Positions 8,822-20,029 of a stretch of 64,000 nucleotides of DNA are shown in pieces. Location of the stretch: contig NC_087071.1 of assembly GCF_963678635.1 (NCBI RefSeq), positions 19,283,613 to 19,347,612 of the forward strand, given 5' to 3'. The first letter of the stretch is position 1; each line of letters begins with the position of its first letter. Source of the stretch: Symsagittifera roscoffensis. Its lineage: Eukaryota > Xenacoelomorpha > Acoela > Convolutidae. Both the position numbers and the translations under genes were made by a program. The notes under the pieces are model-generated. The model was not told the origin of the DNA. It saw only the letters and a list, made by a program, of their open reading frames with translations, and made no database searches.

Positions 8822-9270
8822 ATGGTTTCGGATCGATTTAAAGTGATTTTAAATCGATTTTAAATCAATCCAAATCGATTAACAATGTACATTTTACGAA
8901 CTTAAATGGATTTTAAATCGATTTAAATCGATTGTTTGAAAAATTTAAATCGATTTAAGTGTCTAAAAAATCTATTTAAATCGATTTCGATGGATTTTCC
9001 GACTTACTTAAATGCATCCAGTTCTTACTTAAATCCAATTTAAATCGATTTAAATCGATTGTTTGAAAATTTTAAATCAATTTAAGTGTCTACAAAGTCA
9101 ATTTAAATCGATTTGGATGGATATTCCGACTCACTTAAATCCATCCGAAACTCGCTTTAATCCATTTTTAATCGATTTAAATTGAACTTTTTGAAAACTT
9201 TATATCGATTGAAGTGTCTAAGAAATCGATTTAAATCGATTTGGATGGATTTTCAGACCCACTAAAATCA
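8822..9270. repeat. ATCGAT-rich minisatellite, about three ~125 bp units
   Basis: Dense repetition of words such as TTTAAATCGATTTAAATCGA. Longer units begin near 8898, 9020 and 9150 and contain the shared words TGTTTGAAAA, TTAAGTGTCTA and GGATGGAT. Because ATCGAT and TTTAAA are self-complementary, each unit can fold on itself. No coding potential is seen. Confidence 0.85.
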
Positions 9271-9754
9271 ATTTTTTTTTGCAAACAAGGCGAAAAAAAC
9301 ACACCTTAAAAAGGGTGGATTTTTTTTATTCTCGATTTTTAAATATAAACACTCGTGCCATATGTTCTAAAATTCATTAAAATTATCCACATAAATCAGA
9401 ATTTAAGCTCGAAAATAGGCAATATAATTATAGTAAGTTATTGTAAATCTTATGTAACAAACAAGAAAAGGGTGTCAATTGCGCAACATGTCTTCCAATC
9501 AGATTGACTTTTTTGTAATTTGAAAAGATTTTTTGAGGATAATGAGAAACCCTGTTCATTTCTTTTTACTGAGTGCTGGATTCTTCTGACAACGTTGAAA
9601 ATTTTCATACTGGCGATGAATGAGTGTGCAATTAACTTTTTTCTACTATTCAAATGATTCAGAATGTCAGGGAATTCATCACTTTTTTCCCTTGTTTTGC
9701 TGTTCCTTTTGCTCGTTAAAATTTTTTTTTTCAGCAATGCGTATTTTCTCATTG
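9271..9754. other. Gene-poor AT-rich stretch
   Basis: No recognised gene. A minus-strand frame of 100 codons (9450-9752) is Lys/Ser-rich without motif and is not called. Between the minisatellite and the third protease fragment I see no repeat or RNA gene. Confidence 0.5.
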
Positions 9755-9756
9755 AC

Positions 9757-9940
9757 CATAGATAACTTTCAAATAATGGAACTTATTAACCGTTTAGAGG
9801 TATTTATCTGGCTGATTTTCCGTGCTCTTCAGTACTGAAAAACGATAATATGTTTATGATTATGAATGCCTTACCCTCGGATCAACCTGGGACCTACTGG
9901 TTGCTTTTTTCTCAAGCTGGAGGGCAGATATGTTTTGCAA
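9757..9940 (+). pseudogene. Adenain-like protease, N-terminal fragment, copy 3
   Basis: Third copy of the start of the protease region: ATG 9776, then ALPSDQPGTYWLLFSQAGGQI in the frame from about 9862. The His position is TAC (Tyr, 9895-9897), as in copy 2, while the following Trp is kept. Similarity ends near 9940. Sharing the Tyr suggests copies 2 and 3 are closer to each other than to copy 1. Confidence 0.75.
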
Positions 9941-10209
9941 ATTTTACGGAATTGCTTGAAATACTTGAGATGCAGTTGAAATACTACCCAGATTCACCTC
10001 CATAAACCGAAATTGCTTATCTTACATTTCCCCACACCGAAAAAGCTTATCTTACAATTTTCTACATCAAATGTATGGAAAAACGCTAATCATACAATTT
10101 TCATTCAATTTCAAAAAACCATCGAAAAAAGTTTCAATATCGTTTCCTCGGCTATTTGAACCAAATTCAACAACCTGGTAATGAAAAAAGACTCTGTTTA
10201 TTTTTTTTG
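9941..10209. other. Spacer with short repeated words
   Basis: No gene. The word CTTATCTTACA recurs at about 10017 and 10047, and a related TCATACAATTTTC follows near 10093. These words resemble the arms of the hairpin that follows and may be decayed copies of it. Confidence 0.5.
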
Positions 10210-10268
10210 GAAAAAAATGGTTATCCTACAATTTCCATATATGAAAATTGTATGATAACCATTTTTTC
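10210..10268. repeat. Imperfect hairpin
   Basis: Arms of about 24 bases (10210-10234 and 10245-10268) pair with one or two mismatches around a short loop containing CCATATATG. The stem reads ATGGTTATCCTACAATTT on the left. It may be a small foldback or MITE end. Confidence 0.85.
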
Positions 10269-10491
10269 ATAAAAGGCAAGATGTTAAGAAACATGTTAAA
10301 ACTTGTTTTTAGTCATTTAAAGTAATTAGGAGTGATTTTGCGCAATTTAAAGCACCTTGCTCATCAAAAACGAGGTTTTAAAACCAGTTTTACTTGTCAC
10401 AAATTGATAATTTACGACAAGACAAACTGAGATCTCTAAGGTCGGAGCCACACAGTTCGTCTTTTCCGAAAATGACTCGGGCTAGTGTTAT

Positions 10492-10513
10492 GGTTAGGGT
10501 TAGGGTTAGGGTT
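10492..10513 (+). repeat. Interstitial telomere-like tract (GGTTAG)3.7
   Basis: Three complete GGTTAG units plus GGTT, i.e. TTAGGG-type telomere repeat, isolated in non-telomeric sequence. It lies about 3.5 kb from the start of the main satellite array. TTAGGG is the common metazoan telomere repeat. The tract is short enough that chance or polymerase slippage cannot be excluded. Confidence 0.85.
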
Positions 10514-11834
10514 TCTTAGGAAGTATAATTTCACAACCTTTGGAAAACAGAACTGAAAAAAAAATTAAAAAAACCAAATTTCTAGCCACAACAGTTCCTT
10601 TTGGATCAAATTTGAATAACAAACGCAATATTCGTCTTTGGGAAAACAAAACAAGTTTGCCCACTTTTTTATCAAGTGATGATCATGATTTAACTCTTTT
10701 TTTTGTTGAAAAGTTAGGCCGAAAAAATGGTTTAAAAAGTCTTAAATTGGTTTTAAAAGTTTTTATTCTTTTTTAAAAAGAATAATAAATTTTTTTTCTA
10801 AATTTTTTTTTAAATTTGAAATGAGATAATCCCAGATTTCTCATTATTTGTTCAATGTTTTTAAACTTTCTCATTTTTCACCATTATGGGGTTTCCTCAA
10901 TTTCATTCAAAGCCAAAGAAAAATCAAAAATCTAATTTTTTATAAAGGGATGAGCGAAAGGCTAACAAATAGACAAATTTTTTTTCTAGTCAAAATGTTT
11001 TCTTTTTAGGACATAAAAAGAAAAGCAATTATAAGCTCTGAAAACAATACTCAAAAAAGTTGCAGCTCAAGAGAAGCTGGACCATACCAATTTTTTGAAA
11101 TCCGATGAGTTTTCGTTGAGAAATGATCTTTTTTCTGCTGTCAGTCTTTCTGTTATGCACTGTTTTTTTTCTCGGACTCATAACTTTTATAAGTCAATTT
11201 TACCTTGAGCTGACTGCAGTTTCATTCAAAATACAAGGACTAGAGCTTTCTGAAGCACTCTCTTTTTTGCCAAATTAAAGAAATTAAGGTGTTTTCGACT
11301 AAGCGCAACTTTCGAGAACATGACTTTTATCCTCATTCTGAGTTTTCCCTCGTGTCTTTGAAGTTTTCCTTTTTACTGAGGAACGCAAAGTACTTAGAAG
11401 CTCAACTGTGTTTTTGAATAACAAGTGATTGGGTGATTACGGAGAACCTATTGCAGTTTCAGTTTCTAAGAATACCTATTAGGGAAGCCGTACCAAAAAC
11501 AAAAAATCTATGCAAAGTAGCCAAATAACACGTTGAATTTTGCAATTACATCTAAACAAACTTTCAGTTTGAGCAAACGAGGTAGCTCTCAAGCCGATTT
11601 CATAAGCAGATGTAGTTTTAAGGCAAATTAAATTGTGCTGTACGCATTAAAAATTTGTGTAGTTCTTATTTTTTTAAACATAAATCCAAAGCTCTAATTT
11701 ATGGTTAGCTTGTCCATGATGTTCAGCAAAATATGATCTGAAATTCTGCATTGAAAGGCGTTTGTCACCTGTTAACATCAATATATGATCAAAATGAACC
11801 TTTGGTTGATTGAAAACTGACGTTTACACAGTTT
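10514..11834. other. Gene-poor stretch with one unrecognised small ORF
   Basis: The frame 10540-10776 (78 codons, TTG start) is Lys/Asn-rich and ends in a hydrophobic segment. It has no recognised motif and may be chance in AT-rich DNA. The rest (10777-11834) shows poly-T and poly-A runs but no repeat unit, gene or RNA that I recognise. Confidence 0.5.
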
Positions 11835-13670
11835 TTTCTTTGTACAGGTTTTTCAACTAAGCACTTAGGGTAAGCGCTTTTTGTGCATACTCGACTCAAA
11901 AGTTTTTTTTTACGTAAAAACAGAATCATAAGTAGTGCATATTACAAAAATTTTGCTATTTTGACCGGTTTGATAATAAAAGCTGTCAGTCAGTCAGTCG
12001 TGGGCTATATTGTCTTGTAGTACCCGATTTTGCTTGTTTTGACCGGTCTATGAATTTTTTTCGTGATGATCTCCAGGCTAGTTGACTATCCTAATCTGGG
12101 ACCATGCCCTGAACTCTATGTATATTGCAGCTAGAATTATACAACTTCGAAGTTAAGCCTAGAATTCATGATGTTAGCATCTTGAGTACGGTTAAAACAG
12201 ATTTAATCAGGTTTTAAAATCAGTTTTTGTTGTTACAAGTCTTTTTTTTAAATGAGTATAGATCAGTTTTTTAGGAAGAACTTTTCGTAGAGATGACGGA
12301 TTTAAGTGGGAGTAGTAAGTCATTAGTTCGGTCTTAAGCAGGGTTTTCTCCTAGTACCCGAGCTTTTTGTTTTGTTAAGTATTTGGGAAAAATATTTGCA
12401 TATTTATTGGAAAAACGTTAAAACCAGTTGAAGGGCCCGATAAAAGATGTGCTATCTCATTGTATATTGAAGCTAGGATAATAAAACTTTGAGGTTAAGC
12501 GTAAATTACAACAGTATTGATGATCTTATTATCAGATTTACTGTTTAATTGTTTTGAGTTACTTTTTTTGGATTTTTTTTTGTTGTGACAGGACTTCTTT
12601 TTAATGAGTATACACTAGTTTTTTTAAGAAGAACTCGTCGTAGAGATGACAGTTTTAAGTGGTAGGGGTATCATTAGTTTGGTCTTGAGCAGGGTTTTCT
12701 CCTAGTACCCGACTTTTTTTTGTTTTGGTAAGTATTTAGGAAAATTATATGTATTTTTATTGGAGAAACGTTAAAACCAGTTGAAGGGCTCGATAAAAGA
12801 TGTGATATCTCATTGTATATTGAATCCAGGATGGAAAACTTTGAGGTTAAGCGTAAATTACAGCAGTATTGATAATGTTATTATCGGATTTACTGTTAAA
12901 ATGTTCTCAGTAACTTTTTTCAGTCATTTTTTGTTGTTACAGGACTTTTTTTTTAAATGAGTATACACCAGTTTTTCAAGACGAACTCGTCGTAGAGATG
13001 ACAGATTTAAGTAGGGGTATCATTAGTTCGGTCTGGAGCAGGAGCTTCTCCTATCTAGTACCCGAGTTTGTTTGTTTTGGTAAGTATTTAGGCAAAATAT
13101 ATGCTTATTTATTAGAAAAACATTGAAACCAGTTGAAGGGCTCGATAAAAGATGCGATAACTCCTTGTATTTTGAAGCTAGGATGGTAAAATTTTGAGCG
13201 TAAGCGTAGAATACAACAGTGTTTATGATGTTATAATCAAGTGGGGCGTTAAATTTATTTAGTTAGTTTTTTTGTCAATTTTTGTTGTTACTGGTCTTTT
13301 TTTTTAGTGGGGTACACTTCAGTCTTTTAATAACAACTCGTCGAAAAAATGATGGAATCAAGTAGAAGTGGTACCATTCGTTCGTTCCTGAAAATAGTTT
13401 TCTCGCAATACCCATTTTGCTTGTTTTGATGAGTTTATAGGGAAATTTTTTGCAGATTTGTTAGAGAAACTTTAAGTTTGAAGAGCTTGATAATAGATTT
13501 GATAACTCAATGTGCATTGGAGATAGGACGATAAAACTTTGATACTAAGCTTAAAATTTAACAGTATTGATGTTGTTGTTATCAGGTATGCTGTTAAAAT
13601 AGTTTTAGTCAGTTTTTTTTTGTCAACTTTAGATGTTACAGGTCTGGTTTTTTGATAACTCTACATATGT
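11835..13670. repeat. Satellite B: about five degenerate ~350 bp units
   Basis: The word GTTGTTACAGG (or a near variant) followed by a T-run recurs at about 12230, 12581, 12933, 13283 and 13631, giving spacings of 348-352 bp. Shared landmarks in each unit are AACTCGTCGTAGAGATGACA, CTAGTACCCGA, AAACGTTAAAACCAGTTGAA and GGTTAAGCGTAAATTA. A first, more divergent unit starts near 11835. The monomer length is close to satellite A, but I see no convincing sequence relation between them. No coding potential. Confidence 0.85.
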
Positions 13671-14100
13671 TTTCATAAGTATCTCGTGGTACAATTGATG
13701 ATTTCAATTGGGAGTAACACCATTCGGATGATCCTCGTTCTGAATGTTGTTGTTGCTGTTGTTGTCGTCGTTGCTGTAGTTGTTGTCGTTGGTGCTGTAG
13801 TTGTTGCTGTTGTTGTTGTTTCGCTGTTGCTTTTGTTGTTGTTCTGAAATGTGGTTTTCATTTTTTTTTTCTTGACTGCAAGGTACTTTTTTTTGCTGCC
13901 AAACATTCCACTACTCTCCGACCGCAAAATTCACGTAAATTCTCTTTGGCAATGTCAAATTCGTCCATTTATGTATTCAGCCTTGAAGAGATTTTTTGTG
14001 GTACATTTTTTTCATTTTCTAGGACATTATGTGGCTAGTAAAGACATCTTGATGTGTTCATTGTTGTTCCATTCATCAGTTCTACTGGGTTAGCGATCGT
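13391..14100. repeat. Duplicated B-microsatellite-A junction, copy 1
   Basis: Runs from the last B unit through the microsatellite into the first A monomer. It matches 15319-16025 at an offset of about 1.93 kb, with matching landmarks throughout: GCAGATTTGTTAGAGAAACT, the triplet tract, CTCTCCGACCGCAAA and GGACATTRTGTGGCTAG. Confidence 0.85.
13743..13850. repeat. GTT/GCT-type trinucleotide microsatellite
   Basis: About 105 bp of imperfect GTT, GCT and GTC triplets. The minus strand reads as a Thr-rich peptide (13673-13927), which is taken as a by-product. A second copy lies at 15672-15770. Confidence 0.9.
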
Positions 14101-15318
14101 TGCAGAAACGGATTTCCGCCATTTTGATTTTTCCCACTAGCTTCTGGTCCTGGCCACTGAATGTTTCTTCAACTTTGACATCTTTGAAATTCACAGCGAC
14201 GCTTTTTTTGGTTTGTTAATGCGTTGTGGGTATGCTGAAGGTTTATGGGAGTACTAATTTTTTGATATTGGTTCTTATGTTTCTGAAGTTGTTCTTTTTT
14301 TGTGTTCATCCTTGATGCGATTTTTTGTGGTACAAATGTTTCATTTTTCAGAACAGTGTGTGGCTAGTTAAGTCATCTTGATGTGTTCATTGTTGTTTCA
14401 TTCACCAATTCTACTTTGTTAGCGATCGTTGCAGAAGCGGATTTGCGCTGTCGTAATTTTTTGTCCGAAAAAAGTCGTCGTCACAAATTGGTAGTTTCCA
14501 CTAGCTTCTGATCTTGGCTACTGAATGTTTCTTCCGTTTTGACATCTTTGAAATACACAGCGAGGCTTTTTTGGGTTGTTAATGCGTTGTAGGTATGCTG
14601 ACGGTTCATGGGATTTCTGGGTTTTAATTTTAGTGTTTATGTTTTTGAAATGTCTTTTTTTGTGTTCATCCTTGACGCGATTTTTTGTGGCACAAATTTT
14701 TCATTTTTCAGGACAGTGGTGGCTAGTTAAGAATTCTTAATTTGTTCTTTGTTGTTCCGTTCGTCAATTTTTTTTGGGTTAGCGATCTTTGCGGAAGCGG
14801 ATTTGCGCTGAGGTGATTTTTTTCCAAAAAAAGTTGGCGTCACAAATTTGTAGTTTCCACTAGCTTCTGGTCTTGGCTTCTGGATGTTTCTTCGATTTTG
14901 ACATCTTTGAAGTACACAGCGACAATTTTTTGGGTTGCTGATGCATTTTGGGTATGATGACGGTTTATGGTAGTACTTAGTTTTTGATTTTGGTCTTTAT
15001 GTTTCTGAAATATGTCATTTTTTGTGTTTATCTTTGATGCGATCTTTTGTGGTACAAATTTTTTCATTTTTCAGGACAGTGTGTGGCTAGTTAAATCATC
15101 TTGTGGTGTTTACTGTTGTTCCATTCATCAATTCAACTGGGTTAGCGATCGGTCCAGAAGCGGTTTTGCGCTTTGGTGATTTTTTGTCCGAAAAAAAAAT
15201 TTCAACACAAAATGGTAGTTTCCGCTAGCTTCTGGTCTTGGCTTCTGAATGTTTCTTCAGTTTTGACATCTTTGAAATACACAGCGACAATTTTTTGGGT
15301 TGTTTATGCGTTTGAGGA

Positions 15319-16025
15319 GAGTTTTCTCGCATTACCCATTTTGCTTGTTTTGATGAGTTTATAGGAAAATTTTTTGCAGATTTGTTAGAGAAACTTTAAT
15401 AGTAGTTGAAGAGCTCGATAATAGATTTGATAACTCAATGTGCATTGAAGATAGGAAGATAAAACTTTGATATAAAGCGTAAAATTTAACAGTATTGATT
15501 TTGTTGTTATCAGGTATGCTGTTAAAATAGTTTAAGTCAGTTGTTTTTGTCAATTTTAGATGTTACAGGTCTGGTTTTTTGATAACTCTACATATATTTT
15601 CATGAGTATCCCGTAGCACAATTGATGATTTCAATTGGGAGTAACACCATTCGGATGATCCTCGTTCTGAATGTTGTTGTTGCTGTTGTTGTCGTCGTTG
15701 CTGTAGTTGTTGTCGTTGGTGCTGTAGTTGTTGTTGTTGTTTCGTTGTTGCTTTTGTTGTTGTTCTGAAGCGTGGTTTTCATTTTTTCTTTTCTTGAATG
15801 CAAGTAACTTTTTGGGCTGCCAAACATTTGGTTACTCTCCGACCGCAAAGTTCAAGTAAATTCTATTTGGCAATGTCAACTTTGTCCGTATATGTGTTCA
15901 TCCTTGAAGAGATTTTTTGTGGTACATTTTGTTTCATTTTCTAGGACATTGTGTGGCTAGTAAAGACATCTTGATGTGTTCATTGTTGTTCCATTCATCA
16001 GTTCTACTGGGTTAGCGATCCTTGC
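15319..16025. repeat. Duplicated B-microsatellite-A junction, copy 2
   Basis: Copy of 13391-14100 placed inside satellite A, about four A monomers after the array starts. It brings a piece of satellite B and a slightly shorter triplet tract (15672-15770). It therefore marks a segmental duplication of the array edge rather than an independent insertion. Confidence 0.85.
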
Positions 16026-17877
16026 AGAAGCGGATTTGAGCTGTGGTAACTTTTTGTCCGAAAAAAGTTGTCGTCACAAATTGGTAGTTTTGGCTACTGA
16101 TTGTTTCTTCAGTTTACATCTTTGAAATACACAGCGAGGCTGTTTTGGGTTGTTAATGCGTTGTAGGTATGCTGAAGGTTCATGGGATTTCTAGGTTTTA
16201 CTTTTAGTGTTTATCTTTTTGAAATATGTCTTTTTTTGTGTTCATCTTTGACGCGATTTTTTGTGGTACAAATTTTTCATGTTTTAGGACAATGTGTGGC
16301 TAGTTAAGAAATCTTGATGTGTTCTTTGTTGTTCCATTCATCAATTTTTTTGAGTTAGCCATCTTTGCACAAGCGGGTTTGCGCTGTGGTGATTTTTTTT
16401 CCGAAAAAAATTGGCGTCACAAATTTGTAGTTTCTACTAGCTTCTGTTCTTGGCTTCGAATGTTTCTTCAGTTTTGACATCTTTGAAATACACAGCGACA
16501 TTTTTTTGGGTTGTTAATGCGTTTTGGGTATGATGATGGTTCATGGGAGTACTAAGTTTTTGATTTTGGTCTTTATGTTTCTGAAATATGTCAATTTTTT
16601 GTGTTTATCCTTGGTGCGATCTTTTGTGGTACATTTTTTTTTCATGTTCAGGACAGTGTGTGGCTAGTTAAATCATCTTGATGTGTTTATTGTTGTTCCA
16701 TTCATCAATTCTACTGGGTTAGCGATCGGTCCAGAAGCAGTTTTGCGCTGTGGTGATTTTTTGTCCGAAAAAATGTCACAAATTGGTAGTTTCCACTAGC
16801 TTCTGATCTTGGCTTCCGAATGTTTCTTCAGTTTTGACATCTTTGAAAAATACAGCGACCGTTTTTTGGGTTGTTAAGGCGTTGTGGGTATGCTAACGGC
16901 TCATACGAATATTAAGTTTTTGATTTTGGTCTTTATGTTTATGAAATATGTCATTTTTTGTGTTTCTCCTTGATGCGATCTTTTGTGGTACAATTTTTTT
17001 TTTCATTTTTCAGGACTTTGTGTGGCTTGTTAAGTCATCATGATGCGTTCATTGTTGTTCCATTCATCAATTCTACTGGGTTAGTGATTGTTGCTTAAGC
17101 GGATTTGTGCTGTGACGTTTTTTTGTCCGAATGAAGTTGTCGTTACAAAATTGGTAGTTTTCACTAGCTTCTGGTCTTGGCTTCTGAAATTTCTTCAGTT
17201 TTGACATCTTTGAAATACACAGCGACCCTTTTTTGGTTTTTAATTCGTTGTGGGTATGCTGAAGGTTAATCGGCGTGCTAATTTTTTAGTTCTAGTCTTT
17301 TTGTTTCTGAAATAAGTCATTTTTTGTGTTTATCCTTGATGCGATCTTTTATGGTACAAATTTTTTTTTCATTTTTCAGGACATTGTGTGACTAGTTAAG
17401 TCATCTTGATGTGTTCATTGTTGTTCCATTCATCAGTTCTACTGGGTTAGCGATCATTGCAGAAGCGTATTTGCGCTGTGGCGTTTTTTTTGTCCGAAAA
17501 AAGTTGTCGTCACAAATTGGTAGTTTCCACTAGCTTCTGATCTTGGCTTCCGAATGTTTCTTCAGTTTTGACATCTTTGTAAATTACAGCGAAAGTTTTT
17601 TGGGTTGTTAAGGCGTTATGGGTATGCTAACGGTTCATACGAGTATTAAGTTTTTGATTTTGGTCTTTATGTTTATGAAATATGTCATTTTTTGTGTTTA
17701 TCCTTGATGCGATCTTTTATGGTACAAAATATTTCTTTTTTCAGGACATTGTGTGGCTAGTTAAGTCATGTTGATGTCTTCATTGTTGTTCCATTCATCG
17801 CTTCTACTAGGTTAGCGATCGTTGCAGAAGCGGATTTGAGCTGTGGTGATTTTTTGTCCGAAAAAATTGTCGTCACG

Positions 17878-18240
17878 GTACTGGCAGTTTTTCTTTCTTT
17901 TTGGTCCTGACTACCAGACATCCCTTGATTTCATAAATATGAAAAACAGAGTTGCCTTTTTAATGCTGATAATGCATTTTTCGCTTGTTGATGTTACTTG
18001 GGTGTGCTTAATTTTTGATTTCATTTTTTTCTGTGGAACAATGTCTTTTTATGTGCCGATCAGTGAAGCGGTTTTTCTGGTTACAAGTTTTTCCATTTTT
18101 GATCACAGTGTCTGGCTGATATTATCAGATTGATATGTTGATTTGCATTCATTTATTCAATTCTACTGGGGTAGTGAGCGTTGCACTAGTGATTTTGCGC
18201 TGGAGTGTTTTTGTCTCAATAAAGTTATCACAAATGGCTA
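17878..18240. repeat. Divergent monomer E, copy 1
   Basis: A distinct monomer type within satellite A. The first half is replaced by sequence with CTGGCAGTTTTTCTTTCTTT, TGGTCCTGACTACCAGACAT and GTGAAGCGGTTTTTCTGGTT. The second half returns to A-like sequence (CAATAAAGTTATCACAAA before AGTTTCCACTAGC). It lacks the CAG|GACA acceptor-like motif and reads ATTTTTGATCACAGTGTC there instead. Confidence 0.9.
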
Positions 18241-20029
18241 ATTTCCACTAGCTTCTGGTCTTGGCTACTGAATGTTTGTTCAGTTTTCACATCTTTGAAA
18301 TAAACAGCGACGCTTTTTTGGCATGTTAATGCGTTGTGGATATGCTGACAGTTCATGGGAGTTCTGGGTTTCGATTTTGGTTTTTATGTTAATGAAATAT
18401 GTCTTTTTTGTGTTCATCCTTGATGCAATTTTTTGTGGTACAAAGTTTTTCATTTTCCAGGACTGTGTGGCTAGTTAAGAAATCTTGACGTGTTCATTGT
18501 TTTTCCATTCATTAATTCTACTGAGTTAGCGATCGTTGCAGACGTGGATTTGCGCTGTGGTGATTTTTTGTTCGAAAAAGTTCTCGTCACAAATTGGTAG
18601 TTTCCACTAGCCTCTGGTCTTGGCTACTGAAGTTTCTTCAGTTTTCACATCTTTGAAATAGACAGGGACGTTTTTTTTGTGTTTTTAATGCGTTGTGAAT
18701 ATGCTGACGGTTCATTAGAGTTCTGGGTTTTGATTTTGGATTTTATGTTGATGAAATATGTCTTTTTTGTGTTAATCCTTGATGCAATTTTTTGTGGTAC
18801 AAATTTTTTCATGTTCCAGGACAGTGTGTGGCTAGTTATGAAAACTTGACGTGTTCATTGTTTTTCAATTCATCAATTCTACTGAGTTAGCGATCGTTGC
18901 GGACGTGGATTTGCGCTGTGGTGATTTTTTGTCCGAAAAAAGTTGTCGTCACAAATTGGTAGTTTCCATTATCTTCTGGTCTTGGCTACTGAAATTTCTT
19001 TAATTTTGACATCTTTGAATTACACAGCGACATTTTTTTTTGGTTTTGATCCGTTGTGGGTATGCTGAAAGTTAATCGGAGTACTAATTTTTTAGTCTTT
19101 GTCTTTTTGTTTCTGAAATAAGTCATTTTTTGTGTTTATCCTTGATGCGATCTTTTGTGGTACAAATTTTTTTCATTTTCAGGACATTGTGTGACTAATT
19201 AAGTCATCTTGATGTGTTCATTGTTGTTCCATTCATCAGTTCGACTGGGTTAGCGATCATTGCAGGAGCGGATTTGAGCTATGGTAATTTTTTGTCCGAA
19301 AAAAGTTGTCGTCACAAATTGGTAGTTTCCACTAGCTTCTGGTCTTGGCTACTGAATGTTTCTTCAACTTTCACATCTTTGAAAAACACAGCGACGCTTT
19401 TTTGGTTTGTTAAGGCTTTGTGGATATGCTGACGGTTCATGGGAGTTCTGAGTTTCGTTTTTGGCTTTTATGTTAATGAAATATGTCTTTTTTGTGTTCA
19501 TCCTTGATGCAGTTTTTTGTGGTACAAATTTTTTCATTTTCCAGGACAGTGTATGGCTAGTTAAGAAACCTTGACATGTTCATTGTTTTTCCATTCATCA
19601 GTTCTACTGAGTTAGCGATCGTTGCTGAAGCGGATTTGAGCTATGGTGATTTTTTGTCGAAAAAAGTTGTCGTCACATATTGGTAGTTTCCACAAGCTTC
19701 TGATCTTGGCTACTGAAATTTCTTCAGTTTTGACATCTTTGAATTACACAGCGACAGTTTTTTTTGGTTTTAATGCGTTGTGGGTATGCTGAAGGTTAAT
19801 CGGAGTACTAATTTTTTAGTTTTTGCCTTTTTGTTTCTGAACTAAGTCATTTTTTGTGGTACAAATTTTTTTTCATTTTTCAGGACATTGTGTGACTAGT
19901 TAAGTCATCTTGATGTGTTCATTGTTGTTCCATTCATCAGTTCTACTGGGTTAGCGATCGTTGCAGAAGCGGATTTGAGCTGTGGTAATTTTTCGTCCGA
20001 AAAAAGTTGTCGTCACAAATTGGTAGTTT

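Noticed and set aside
8596-8841. ORF of 81 codons with a hydrophobic segment
   Set aside because: It crosses the edge of duplication unit 2. The corresponding part of unit 1 (7390-7490) is not open, so it is probably not a gene.
9450-9752. Minus-strand ORF of 100 codons
   Set aside because: Lys/Ser-rich, no motif, opposite to all neighbouring relics and ends beside a repeat fragment. Chance in AT-rich DNA is likely.
10540-10776. ORF of 78 codons just after the TTAGGG tract
   Set aside because: No recognised family, TTG start and low-complexity Lys/Asn content. It is kept only as a remark.
13673-13927. Minus-strand Thr-rich ORF (also 15600-15848)
   Set aside because: It is the translation of the GTT/GCT-type triplet tract, with no start context or domain. 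The two copies come from the duplicated junction.
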